This document shows positions 36,271 to 44,414 of a stretch of DNA of 64,000 bases, in pieces. Numbering within the stretch: position 1 is the first letter of the stretch; every line of letters begins with the position of its first letter. Where the stretch lies: contig JAUQQP010000044.1 of NCBI GenBank assembly GCA_030549855.1, positions 124,001 through 188,000 on the forward strand. Reading direction: 5' to 3'. The notes below the pieces were generated by a model. It saw nothing but the letters and a program-made list of their open reading frames with translations. It was not told the origin of the DNA and made no database searches. The position numbers and the translations under genes were made by a program. Origin of the DNA: Cyanobacteriota bacterium SRBZ.bins.94.201705. GTDB taxonomy: Bacteria; Cyanobacteriota; Cyanobacteriia; Cyanobacteriales; Cyanobacteriaceae.

Positions 36271-37165
36271 GGACTGCCTGCCGATGGCTTAGGTTCAACA
36301 ACTGAGCTACGGGGGGCAAGTTGAGCCGGTCACGGGTTGTTATGAACAAGACCTGACGGGGGGGAGGCGCCTCCCCGGGGGCCAGGTCGCGAACTGCTAA
36401 GGTAGGATCTGCTGAGGCTTCTTTTAGGGCGGACCGGGGCAACAGTGTCACCATTTCACTTGTGCGAATGACGGCAATAAAGGCCTCAGGTGTATTGAGT
36501 TCCAGGGTGGGCCGCCAAGGCAATCCGCGACGCTTGAATTCCTCCGCTACCAGGCGTCGCATTCCATAACCGTCCTTAAACACCACATGGGGATAGGTAG
36601 CCAGGGATTCCCAAGTGAGGGGGTTTTGACGGGCAAGGGGATGTTGGGCCGCCATGAGGACTCGGACAGGTTCGGCATAAAGGGGCTCAATCACCCATTC
36701 CGGACGCTTCAAAAGATGACGTTCACCCATGACAATTGCCAGGTCTACTAGGCCATCCTTAAGGACTTTGAGGGCGCGATCGCTCCCCAGGGCGGTAATT
36801 CGCAATTGGACCTGGGGGAAGGCCTCATAAAATCCTGGCAGCAGGGTGGGTAAAAAGTGGCGACAGACCGAGTGGATAGCGGCAATGCAAAGTTCTCCTT
36901 GCTCTCCGTTTTGAAGGGCCTTCAGCTCAGCACTGGCGGCCTGCCATTCTTGCCAAATCTTGCGAGCACGGCGGACAAACAAGTCCCCCGCTACTGTTAG
37001 CTTGGCACCGCTGAACCTATGTAGCAGTTGAATGCCTAAGTCCCTTTCTAGTGCCTGAATCTGACGAGTGATAGTGGATTGGCTCACTCCACAACGCCGC
37101 GCTGCTGCATGGAAACTACCGGTTTCGGCCACTGCCAGAAAAGATTGCAACTGGTCGAGTCGCAT
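36251..37165 (-). CDS. ntcB: LysR-type nitrate assimilation regulator NtcB
   Basis: 304 residues from the ATG at 37165 ('MRLDQLQSFLAVAETGSF'). The longer frame to 37438 overlaps moaE and lacks homology, so it is rejected. The N-terminal winged helix-turn-helix includes 'AARRCGVSQSTITRQIQALE'. The effector domain has 'CIAAIHSVCRHFLPTLLP', 'LGSDRALKVLKDGLVDLAIVM' and 'VVFKDGYGMRRLV', closely like NtcB as I recall it. NtcB enhances transcription of nirA operons in response to nitrite, on top of NtcA. A matching site lies at the nirA promoter. It contains a HIP1 site (36776-36783). Confidence 0.88.
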   Translation of the reverse strand: MRLDQLQSFLAVAETGSFHAAARRCGVSQSTITRQIQALERDLGIQLLHRFSGAKLTVAGDLFVRRARKIWQEWQAASAELKALQNGEQGELCIAAIHSVCRHFLPTLLPGFYEAFPQVQLRITALGSDRALKVLKDGLVDLAIVMGERHLLKRPEWVIEPLYAEPVRVLMAAQHPLARQNPLTWESLATYPHVVFKDGYGMRRLVAEEFKRRGLPWRPTLELNTPEAFIAVIRTSEMVTLLPRSALKEASADPTLAVRDLAPGEAPPPRQVLFITTRDRLNLPPVAQLLNLSHRQAVHESCVS

Positions 37166-37277
37166 AGCCGCCTTTATCCTGTGCCACAGACACTTTTCCA
37201 ATGGGTCCCCCATTATAAGTAGTTCCCACTCGGGGTACTGTTCGGATTTATACAGTTTCGCCGGTTGGAGTACCCAT

Positions 37278-37712
37278 TCAGTGGCTATGTTCACTGCAGT
37301 GTACCCAAGCTGTAGAACCAGTGGCATAATACTCTTTCTTCCAAATGGGCAAGCGGTGTTTGATTTCATCAATGATGTAGGCAGCACCGGCAAAGGCCTG
37401 ACAGCGATGTGGGGCGGTGGCCCCAACCCACACAGCAATTTCGCCTAGCCCGAGTAGGCCATAACGATGGCAAGCGCCAGCGCCAATAAGCCCGAACTTA
37501 GCAATGGCCTCTGCAACAATTCGCTCCCCCTCCTTCAGGGCTAGTGCCTGGTATACCTCGTATTCAAGGGCCACTACTGTTTTGCCGCGATTGTGATTGC
37601 GCACCCAGCCCTCAAAACTCACAAAGGCCCCCGCGGCCGTGTCGCTCAGGGCACGGCTTAGCAAAACCGGGGAGAGGGGTTCAGCACTCAGGGAAAATTG
37701 ACAGATTTTCAT
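37278..37712 (-). CDS. moaE: Molybdopterin synthase large subunit MoaE
   Basis: 144 residues. MoaE motifs: 'GAFVSFEGWVRNHNRGKTV', 'LEYEVYQALA', 'CHRYGLLGLGEIAVWVGATAPHR' and the catalytic 'IKHRLPIWKKEYY'. With MoaD it inserts the dithiolene sulfurs into precursor Z (cPMP). ATG at 37712, 3 bp after moaD's stop. A 112-bp gap separates it from ntcB. Confidence 0.94.
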   Translation of the reverse strand: MKICQFSLSAEPLSPVLLSRALSDTAAGAFVSFEGWVRNHNRGKTVVALEYEVYQALALKEGERIVAEAIAKFGLIGAGACHRYGLLGLGEIAVWVGATAPHRCQAFAGAAYIIDEIKHRLPIWKKEYYATGSTAWVHCSEHSH

Positions 37713-37715
37713 TTC

Positions 37716-37988
37716 TCAGCCTCCGGCAACGGGTGGGATAAACACCACTTCGTCCCCCGCCTGCAAAGGCCTTTCGGGGCCGACAAACTCCTCATTGACG
37801 GCCACTTTCATCTGGCTCAGGGGCAGGGGAAAACTGTATTCTTTTTGTAATTCAAAATATAGTTCAGCACAGGTGCGTGCCGTTGTAGCCCGCACTTCAT
37901 TATCCCTTTTGGCCTGTTCCCGCAGAAGGGCGAAGTAGCGCAGTCGAACGGTTTTGGGGCGACAATCAGAAACGTTGGCAACGGACAT
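37716..37988 (-). CDS. moaD: Molybdopterin synthase small subunit MoaD
   Basis: 90 residues from the ATG at 37988; the frame is open to 38027 but the extension lies inside the upstream gene. Ubiquitin-like fold with 'VRLRYFALLREQA', 'VAVNEEFV', 'GDEVVFIPPVAGG'. The C-terminal Gly-Gly is the thiocarboxylate carrier site. Its start overlaps the end of the moaC-mobA gene by 23 bp, so translation is coupled. Confidence 0.93.
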   Translation of the reverse strand: MSVANVSDCRPKTVRLRYFALLREQAKRDNEVRATTARTCAELYFELQKEYSFPLPLSQMKVAVNEEFVGPERPLQAGDEVVFIPPVAGG

Positions 37989-39030
37989 GGTGCAAGACCT
38001 TTTTGTATTCTTCGGGGGTGTTGACATTGGCAGTGGTGATGGGCTGAGGGGGTGTGATGAGGTGACACCGGGAGCGTTGCAGAACTCTTACGGGGCAGCG
38101 TATTCCTTCTCCATAGGCCGCTTCAAAGACGGCCAGGGCTCTAGGTGTATAAATAGCACATAGGGGCTCGGGAAAACCATCCTGAGGATGATAATAGCAG
38201 GTTGCCACCACGTCTTCACGGTACTGTTGTAACAGGGGTGCAAGGGTCTGATCGTTGAGATAGGGTAGATCACAGGCTACCACCAGCCAGTTCACCTGGG
38301 GGTGGGCTCGCAGGGCCGTGAGAATCCCCGATATTGGGCCCTCACTGGGTAGAACATCCACCAGGGTGGGCAGATCTGCCAGAGGCGTCCCCTGCCACTG
38401 CCCGGGGCGTGCGGATAAAAATACCCTCTCGCAGTGGTCTGCCAGGAGGTTGTACAGATACTGGGCATGAGGTTGACCGTAGTAGTCCAACAGAGCCTTG
38501 TCTCGTCCCATGCGTTGACTTTTGCCGCCGGTGAGCACCAGGCCGTAGAGGGGGTGTTGGCTCAGGGTCTTTTGGCCACCGCTTTTGGCTAGGAGGCGTA
38601 CCTCTCGAATCACAATCTGGTGGCTAACAGATTTACACATGTCATACACCGTTAGAGCTGCGACAGTTACCCCGTGCAAGCTCTCCATTTCCACTCCCGT
38701 AGGCCCCCGGGTTTTGACTTCACACTGAAGGCGAATCTGCACAGTGTCGTCTCTTATAGACAGCTGTGTTTGGAATTGGCAACTACTTATCGGTATGGGA
38801 TGACAAAAGGGGATGGCCTCCGCTGTTTTTTTGACTGCCATAGTGCCGGCAATGACTGCTGTTTGTAATACCTGTCCCTTTTTGAGAAATAGCTCTCCTC
38901 TTCCCACATACGTTTTAAACAAGGGAGGCAATTCAATAATGGCCTCGGCTACCGCTCGGCGATCGCTTGCCGGTTTGTCGCTAATATCCACCATTTGTGG
39001 CTGCCAGTTTTCGTCGATGTGAGACAGCAT
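37966..39030 (-). CDS. MoaC-MobA fusion: cyclic pyranopterin synthase and molybdenum cofactor guanylyltransferase
   Basis: 354 residues from ATG 39030, which has GGAGG about 7 bases upstream; the TTG at 39045 is rejected. Residues about 1-160 are MoaC ('GQVLQTAVIAGTMAVKKT', 'IPFCHPIPIS', 'EVKTRGPTGVEMESLHGV', 'YDMCKSV'). Residues about 163-354 are MobA ('LVLTGGKSQRMGRDKALL', 'DVLPSEGPISGILTAL', 'VVACDLPYL'). MoaC completes cPMP formation with MoaA. MobA attaches GMP to make Mo-bisMGD, the form expected in NarB. No stop or frameshift lies at the junction, so the fusion is real in this assembly. It contains a HIP1 site (38959-38966). Confidence 0.9.
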   Translation of the reverse strand: MLSHIDENWQPQMVDISDKPASDRRAVAEAIIELPPLFKTYVGRGELFLKKGQVLQTAVIAGTMAVKKTAEAIPFCHPIPISSCQFQTQLSIRDDTVQIRLQCEVKTRGPTGVEMESLHGVTVAALTVYDMCKSVSHQIVIREVRLLAKSGGQKTLSQHPLYGLVLTGGKSQRMGRDKALLDYYGQPHAQYLYNLLADHCERVFLSARPGQWQGTPLADLPTLVDVLPSEGPISGILTALRAHPQVNWLVVACDLPYLNDQTLAPLLQQYREDVVATCYYHPQDGFPEPLCAIYTPRALAVFEAAYGEGIRCPVRVLQRSRCHLITPPQPITTANVNTPEEYKKVLHHVRCQRF

Positions 39031-39034
39031 ACAC

Positions 39035-40000
39035 CTAACCTCCAATCTGATACATGGCGTGGTGCACTTCTGCTGAGCGGACTGACGGTTTCATGCCCAA
39101 TACCTGCCGGTAGACAAAATAACGCTCTTGCTTACTCAGCCCCTTCAGAGAGATTCCCGCCTCCTCAAACAAACAGGCGCGCAGTACGCCGTCTGCCGAA
39201 AGACGCCATCGGGAACAGTGGCCGCAAAAGGGCTGTGATTCGGAGGCGATGATACCAATTTTGGCGCCACAGGAGGTCACAAAATTAAAGGAAGTGGAAT
39301 CCCGGGGGCGGGAAACAGGTTTTAGCTCATAGTGTTGACAAAGATGAGTAAGCATTTCAGCCGCACCAAAAAATCGCTCCCGTGGCAAATGACAGGCATA
39401 GCCTACTCGCATCATTTCCAAAAACCGCACCTCTACTCCCAGGCTTTTGGCATACTCCACCATGGGCACCAGTTCGTGGTCGTTGATGCCCCTCATAACC
39501 ACCATATTCAGCTTGACGCGAAAGCCTTCCTTCACAGCCGTGGCAATAGCTTCTTTCACCCGCCCTAAGTTCTCTGTTCGGCTAATAGCTGCGAAGGTAT
39601 CAGGATTCAGACTGTCCAGGCTAATGTTCAGGCGCCACACACCATAGCGAGCTAGCAGTGGCAAAAAAGAAAGTAGGCGAGAACCATTAGTGGTCAGACC
39701 TAGTCTTGGTATCTTTAATGGGGCCAAGGCCGCTAAAATTTCCGGCAGGTCCTTTCGCAATAGGGGCTCTCCCCCCGTCAGGCGGACCGATTCAATCCCT
39801 AACTCCATCAGTTCCCCCACAATCGTTGCGTATTCCATTGCCGTCAAGTACTCTTTTGGGGGCATAAACCGTGCTTCCTCTGGCATACAGTATGTGCAAC
39901 GGAAATTACAGCGGTCAGTGACTGACAGGCGCAATTTGCGAACCCGTCGCCCTTGCGCATCCACTAGTCGTCGAGTGGGTCCAACGTTAGTAAAAACCAT
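39035..40000 (-). CDS. moaA: GTP 3',8-cyclase MoaA (radical SAM)
   Basis: 321 residues from the ATG at 40000, with a GGAG 9 bases upstream; the longer frame to 40138 runs into moeA. The radical SAM motif 'CNFRCTYC' is near residue 27-34, followed by 'RLTGGEPLLRKDL' and 'GLTTNGSRL'. The C-terminal cluster is 'CGHCSRWRLSADGVLRACLF' (Cys spacing C-x2-C-x13-C). It ends in the MoaA Gly-Gly tail. It converts GTP to the substrate of MoaC. It is 4 bp upstream of moaC-mobA and 4 bp downstream of moeA. Confidence 0.95.
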   Translation of the reverse strand: MVFTNVGPTRRLVDAQGRRVRKLRLSVTDRCNFRCTYCMPEEARFMPPKEYLTAMEYATIVGELMELGIESVRLTGGEPLLRKDLPEILAALAPLKIPRLGLTTNGSRLLSFLPLLARYGVWRLNISLDSLNPDTFAAISRTENLGRVKEAIATAVKEGFRVKLNMVVMRGINDHELVPMVEYAKSLGVEVRFLEMMRVGYACHLPRERFFGAAEMLTHLCQHYELKPVSRPRDSTSFNFVTSCGAKIGIIASESQPFCGHCSRWRLSADGVLRACLFEEAGISLKGLSKQERYFVYRQVLGMKPSVRSAEVHHAMYQIGG

Positions 40001-40004
40001 ATCC

Positions 40005-41192
40005 CTAACTCCAAGGAAAATAGCGATAGCACTCCCCTGCTTCAAAGTAACTCTTCTCTGCTGGAAGTTCAACAAAGCCGTCAGTTTCAGCCAGGGCCAA
40101 AAAATCACCGGAGTTTTGTGGGGGACGGGGATGGACAATGAGCTCAGCGGCGGTGGTAACTTCCAGTTTTACCGGCAAAAAGTAGGTCAGAGGCTGGTCA
40201 AATCGGAAGGGGGAAGCCAAACGGGCATAAAAAGTCGGCCCATCTAGCAGGTACCGGTGTAGGCAGATCAAACTGGAAAGGGGATTGCCGGGCAAACCGA
40301 AGACAGCCGTTTGGTGTTGATGGTCTATACCAAACCAGAAGGGTTTTCCCGGCCGCTGCGCTACCTCGTGAATATACTGTTGTACCCCCTGTTCCCGCCA
40401 CATCTGGGGCAAATAGTCAAATTTTCCCTTTGACACCCCACCACAGTAAATTAACAAATCATAGTCCTTGGAAGCCTGCCTATAATGGTCCGCCAGTGCC
40501 CTGGGTTCATCCCGTAAGTGGGTAATACTGACCCGATTGTAACCCTGCCGTTGCAAGGCAGCAGCAAGGGCATAGGGATTAGATAGCCGCAGTTGATAAG
40601 CCTGGGGAGCCTGTTCTTCTGGTGGGACCAGCTCATTACCCGTGGCTATGATTTGGGTGCGGGGACGGCGTTTCACTGCCACCCTAATTTGGCCCAGGGA
40701 GGCCAGAATTCCCCACACTGGACTGTTGAGTTTAGCTCCGGCAGAGAGAATTATCTTGCCGGCGGGGGCATCACTGCCGCAACGGTGGACAAATTGATAG
40801 GGTTGCCATGGTTCAGGGCGGATTACATGAGCGGTGGCGTTTTTAATCTCTAGGTTCTCATAGGGGATGACCAGCTCACAACCCAGAGGTAGGGCGGCTC
40901 CCGTCATGACCTCAAAACAGCACCGGGTGTCTGTCAAAGACGGGGGGGGCTCGCCGGGGGCCACTGTCCCCAAAACGGGAAATACCCGCTGTCCCGACTG
41001 ATAGGTATCCCAGGCAAGGGCAATCCCATCCATCATAACCCTTTCCACCGGCGGGTAGGGGCGGTCAGTTCTAATTGGCTCCGCCAGTATTCCCCCTCCA
41101 AGGGTTGGGAGAGAAAGTGTTTCAGTGCCCCACCCCGGGAGCTTTTCGGCAATGATTTCAGCGGCCGTCTCTACGCTAATGACATTGACCAT
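40005..41192 (-). CDS. moeA: Molybdopterin molybdenumtransferase MoeA
   Basis: 395 residues from the ATG at 41192. MoeA features: 'RPYPPVERVMMDGIAL', 'CFEVMTGAALPLGCELVIPYE', 'IIATGNELV', 'IYCGGVSKGKFDYL' and 'VFGLPGNPLSSLICLHRYL'. It inserts molybdate into adenylylated molybdopterin. It is first in the leftward Moco operon and divergent from nirA, so the 256-bp intergenic region drives both the cofactor and the enzyme operons. Confidence 0.93.
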   Translation of the reverse strand: MVNVISVETAAEIIAEKLPGWGTETLSLPTLGGGILAEPIRTDRPYPPVERVMMDGIALAWDTYQSGQRVFPVLGTVAPGEPPPSLTDTRCCFEVMTGAALPLGCELVIPYENLEIKNATAHVIRPEPWQPYQFVHRCGSDAPAGKIILSAGAKLNSPVWGILASLGQIRVAVKRRPRTQIIATGNELVPPEEQAPQAYQLRLSNPYALAAALQRQGYNRVSITHLRDEPRALADHYRQASKDYDLLIYCGGVSKGKFDYLPQMWREQGVQQYIHEVAQRPGKPFWFGIDHQHQTAVFGLPGNPLSSLICLHRYLLDGPTFYARLASPFRFDQPLTYFLPVKLEVTTAAELIVHPRPPQNSGDFLALAETDGFVELPAEKSYFEAGECYRYFPWS

Positions 41193-41345
41193 TGCTTTTT
41201 CCACTCGAAAAGGATAAAACAGCAACACAAGTCGGGAACAACAGAATTTGTGCTCATATTTCAGGGGAACAAAACCTTATTACGATTTTATGAGTGTTGT
41301 TCACCCCCTCCACTACCCGTCAATGCCGTTTCAGCATACTGTCAA

Positions 41346-41358
41346 TGCGAAAATTGCA
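41346..41358 (+). promoter_or_regulatory. Candidate NtcB (LysR-type) binding site upstream of nirA
   Basis: TGCG-N5-TGCA, one mismatch from the TGCA-N5-TGCA motif I recall for NtcB sites in Synechococcus. It also fits the general LysR T-N11-A pattern with inverted TGC/GCA ends. It ends 15 bases before the NtcA box. The ntcB gene itself is 4 kb away in the same cluster. Confidence 0.5.
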
Positions 41359-41373
41359 TTCTCCCAAAAAAAA

Positions 41374-41389
41374 TGTAGTTTGATTTACA
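41374..41389 (+). promoter_or_regulatory. NtcA box of the nirA operon
   Basis: Perfect GTA-N8-TAC (41375-41388), extended to TGTA-N10-TACA. NtcA is the cyanobacterial CRP-family activator that responds to 2-oxoglutarate. The box is followed after 22 bases by a -10 element, the spacing of class II NtcA promoters where the activator replaces the -35. Confidence 0.85.
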
Positions 41390-41410
41390 AAATTTCCCAA
41401 TTGAGCCCGC

Positions 41411-41416
41411 TAGATT
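41411..41416 (+). promoter_or_regulatory. -10 element of the nirA promoter
   Basis: TAGATT fits the cyanobacterial TAN3T consensus, 22 bases after the NtcA box. The predicted transcription start is about 41422, giving a leader of roughly 27 nt before the ATG at 41449. This rules out the upstream in-frame starts of nirA. Confidence 0.75.
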
Positions 41417-41448
41417 GGGCATTAAAACCTTTTGGAAACAAAAACAAA

Positions 41449-43008
41449 ATGAGCAACAAAATTGAAACCATAAAACGAGAAAAAGATGGCTTAGCGGTCA
41501 AGGACGAACTGGAGCAATTCGCCGCCGTTGGCTGGCAAAACATCCCCGAGGCTGATCTCCAGGTGCGTCTGAAATGGCTAGGTATCTTTTTTCGTCCCGT
41601 GACGCCGGAAAAGTTCATGATGCGGTTGCGGGTGCCTAACGGCATTCTCACTAGCCAACAACTGCGAGTCCTCGGTGAAATCGTGGAGCGTTACGGTGAG
41701 GACGGCAATGGTGATATTACCACTCGCCAAAACATTCAAATCCGTGGCCTGCCCATTGGCAACATTCCCGAGGTGTTGCGACAACTCCAGGCCTGTGGCC
41801 TCACCTCGGTGCAGTCAGGGATGGATAATGTACGCAACATCACTGGCTCTCCCGTGGCTGGGATTGATCCGGATGAACTTATTGACACGCGCCCTTTGAT
41901 CATGAAGTTGCAAGCCATGATCACCAACAATGGTCAGGGCAACCCGGAATTCAGTAACCTGCCACGGAAGTTCAACATTGCCATCGAAGGGGGGCGCGAT
42001 AATTCCGTCCATGCTGAGATTAACGACCTTGCCTTTGTCCCAGCCTACCGTGAGGGGCAGCTAGGATTTAACGTCCTAGTAGGAGGGTTCTTCTCGGCAC
42101 GACGCTGCGAGGCCGCCATTCCTCTCGACGCTTGGGTTACCCCCGATGATGCCGTAATTCAACTTACGCGGGCGATTCTGGAAGTTTTTCGGGATCATGG
42201 GCTGCGGGCTAATCGCCAGAAGGCCCGTTTGAGGTGGCTCATTGATGAGTGGGGCATAGAAAAATTCCGGGCTGTAGTTGCTGCCAAGGTCCCCTTTGAA
42301 TTGCTCACCGCGGCCCCCAAAGATGAAATCGACTGGGAGAAACGGGATCATCTGGGATTGCAACGCCAAAAACAACCGGGGCTGAACTACGTGGGACTAC
42401 ACGTCCCCGTCGGGCGGCTTTATGCGTCGGACTTTTACGAGCTGGCACGTCTTGCCGAGGTATACGGCCAATCAGAAGTGAGACTTACGGTAGAGCAGAA
42501 CTTGATTATTCCCCATGTCCCCGATGCCGTTGTCCCAAATCTTTTACAAGAACCATTGTTGCAAAAGTTCCGCCCCTCGCCACCACCCCTGGAGCGCCAC
42601 CTTGTATCCTGCACAGGGGCACAGTTTTGTAGCTTCGCCCTAATTGAGACCAAGAATCGAGCTCTTGCCCTCGCCCGCTGGCTAGACCAGCAACTGGTTC
42701 TGCCCCGTCCGGTACGTATTCATTGGACGGGATGTCCCAACTCTTGTGGGCAGCCACAGGTGGCGGATATTGGCCTGATGGGGACCAAAACCCGTCGCAA
42801 TGGTGAAACCATCGATGCGGTGGACTTATATATGGGCGGCAAAGTGGGCAGGGGTGCGAAACTTGGTACTTGTGTCAGAAAAGCTATTCCCTGCGACGAG
42901 CTGCCTGAGCTCCTCCGACAACTACTGATTGACCATTTTGGGGCACGCCTTAGGACTGCAGAAACTCCTACCTCTACCAACTCGCCGGCCGCAATAGTCA
43001 TCAGTTGA
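41449..43008 (+). CDS. nirA: Ferredoxin-nitrite reductase
   Basis: 519 residues from the ATG at 41449. The frame is open to 41248, but those codons cover the promoter. Sulfite/nitrite reductase repeats are present: 'DGNGDITTRQNIQIRGLP', 'SGMDNVRNITGSPVAGIDP', 'NLPRKFNIAIEGGRDN'. The siroheme/[4Fe-4S] ligands are 'CTGAQFCSFA' and 'TGCPNSCGQPQ'. It reduces nitrite to ammonium with six electrons from ferredoxin. It is first in the rightward operon nirA-nrtABCD-narB. The N-terminus is typical of the cyanobacterial short form without an added C-terminal ferredoxin domain. Confidence 0.96.
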   Translation: MSNKIETIKREKDGLAVKDELEQFAAVGWQNIPEADLQVRLKWLGIFFRPVTPEKFMMRLRVPNGILTSQQLRVLGEIVERYGEDGNGDITTRQNIQIRGLPIGNIPEVLRQLQACGLTSVQSGMDNVRNITGSPVAGIDPDELIDTRPLIMKLQAMITNNGQGNPEFSNLPRKFNIAIEGGRDNSVHAEINDLAFVPAYREGQLGFNVLVGGFFSARRCEAAIPLDAWVTPDDAVIQLTRAILEVFRDHGLRANRQKARLRWLIDEWGIEKFRAVVAAKVPFELLTAAPKDEIDWEKRDHLGLQRQKQPGLNYVGLHVPVGRLYASDFYELARLAEVYGQSEVRLTVEQNLIIPHVPDAVVPNLLQEPLLQKFRPSPPPLERHLVSCTGAQFCSFALIETKNRALALARWLDQQLVLPRPVRIHWTGCPNSCGQPQVADIGLMGTKTRRNGETIDAVDLYMGGKVGRGAKLGTCVRKAIPCDELPELLRQLLIDHFGARLRTAETPTSTNSPAAIVIS

Positions 43009-43059
43009 TGCAAATCCGCTCCACTAACCAAATAACAGAGGAATAGAGGACTAACATCT

Positions 43060-44373
43060 ATGGCTCAACTTTCTCGCCGTCGTTTTTTGATGACTGCCGC
43101 TGCGACAACGGCGGTGACACTAATAGCCCACGGCTGTGGCCAGAATAGCCAGAATAAGCAAACCGCCGAAAGGCACCAACAACCGCTCACCGTGGCGGAA
43201 ACGCCCGAGGTCACGGGGGCGAAACTGGGCTTTATTGCCCTCACTGATGCCGCACCGCTGATTATTGCTCAGGAAAAGGGGTTATTTGCCAAGTATGGCA
43301 TGCCTGATGTGAAAGTTGTGAAACAGGCTTCTTGGGGAGTGACCCGCGATAATCTCGTCCTTGGTTCAGAGGGTGGTGGTATTGATGGCGCTCATATTCT
43401 CACCCCTATGCCCTACCTCATGGCAACGGGCACCATTACTGGAGGCAAGAAGGTGCCCATGTACATTCTGGCGCGCCTAAACACCAACGGTCAGGGGATT
43501 GTGGTTGGCAATGCCCACAAGGACCTGAAGGTGGGCCTCGATTGTACCCCTCTCAAGGAGGCTTTTGCCAAGGCTAGGGCGGCCGGCAGGGAAATAAAGG
43601 TGGCTGTCACGTTTCCAGGAGGGACTCACGATCTTTGGATGCGTTACTGGCTGGCCTCCGGGGGCATTGACCCAGAAAAAGAAGTTTCACTGATTGTTGT
43701 GCCGCCACCGCAGATGGTGGCCAATATGAAAACGGGGACAATGGAAGCCTTTTGCGTGGGCGAACCCTGGCCTTTCCAGGCCGTCAATCAAAAGGTGGGC
43801 GTGGGGGCCATTACCACGGGTGAGTTCTGGCAAGACCACCCGGAAAAATCCCTGGCTTTGCGGGCTGACTGGGTGGACAAGTATCCCAAGGCGGCCAAGG
43901 CTCTTTTGATGGCGGTGATGGAGGCCCAGCAGTGGTGCGATCAAGAGGCCAACAAGCAGGAGATGGCACAAATTATCTCCAAAAGGGAATGGCTGAAGGC
44001 CCCCGTGGAAGACATTCTCCCTCGCTCTCTAGGCCAGTTTGACTTTGGCAATGGCCGTACCTTTGAGAACCCCAATCTGGCCATGAAGTATTGGCGGGAC
44101 AGTGCTTCCTATCCTTACCAAAGTCATGATTTGTGGTTTTTGACCGAGGAAATTCGCTGGGGTTACCTGCCGGCGGACACGGATACCAAGGTCCTCATTA
44201 GGCAAGTCAACCGAGAGGACATATGGCGGGAGGCTGCCAAGGCGCTGGGTGTCCCCGAGGCGGAAATTCCCCCCAGCACCTCCCGGGGAGTAGAGAAATT
44301 CTTTGATGGCATTGTCTTTGACCCCCAACAGCCCCAGGCTTACCTAGACCGTTTGAACTTGAAAAAAGTGTAA
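43060..44373 (+). CDS. nrtA: Nitrate/nitrite ABC transporter substrate-binding protein NrtA
   Basis: 437 residues. Tat-like N-terminus 'SRRRFLMTAAATTAVTLIAHGCG' in which the Cys after 'AHG' may be a lipobox, followed by a low-complexity linker. The binding domain has 'LGFIALTDAAPLIIAQEKGLF', 'EGGGIDGAHILTPMPYLM', 'TFPGGTHDLWMRYWL' and 'FCVGEPWPFQAV', as in NrtA/CynA/CmpA. The nitrate cluster assigns it to nitrate rather than bicarbonate or cyanate. It lies 51 bp after nirA. Confidence 0.94.
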   Translation: MAQLSRRRFLMTAAATTAVTLIAHGCGQNSQNKQTAERHQQPLTVAETPEVTGAKLGFIALTDAAPLIIAQEKGLFAKYGMPDVKVVKQASWGVTRDNLVLGSEGGGIDGAHILTPMPYLMATGTITGGKKVPMYILARLNTNGQGIVVGNAHKDLKVGLDCTPLKEAFAKARAAGREIKVAVTFPGGTHDLWMRYWLASGGIDPEKEVSLIVVPPPQMVANMKTGTMEAFCVGEPWPFQAVNQKVGVGAITTGEFWQDHPEKSLALRADWVDKYPKAAKALLMAVMEAQQWCDQEANKQEMAQIISKREWLKAPVEDILPRSLGQFDFGNGRTFENPNLAMKYWRDSASYPYQSHDLWFLTEEIRWGYLPADTDTKVLIRQVNREDIWREAAKALGVPEAEIPPSTSRGVEKFFDGIVFDPQQPQAYLDRLNLKKV

Positions 44374-44414
44374 CACATAAACCTCCATACATGTGAAAAA
44401 AGGGGAGCTGAAAA

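Noticed and set aside
37166-37438. 91-codon N-terminal extension of ntcB
   Set aside because: It overlaps moaE antiparallel in frame choice and lacks LysR homology; the ATG at 37165 gives the canonical LysR start.
41248-41448. 67-codon N-terminal extension of nirA
   Set aside because: It spans the NtcA box, -10 element and predicted transcription start, and has no counterpart in the family.
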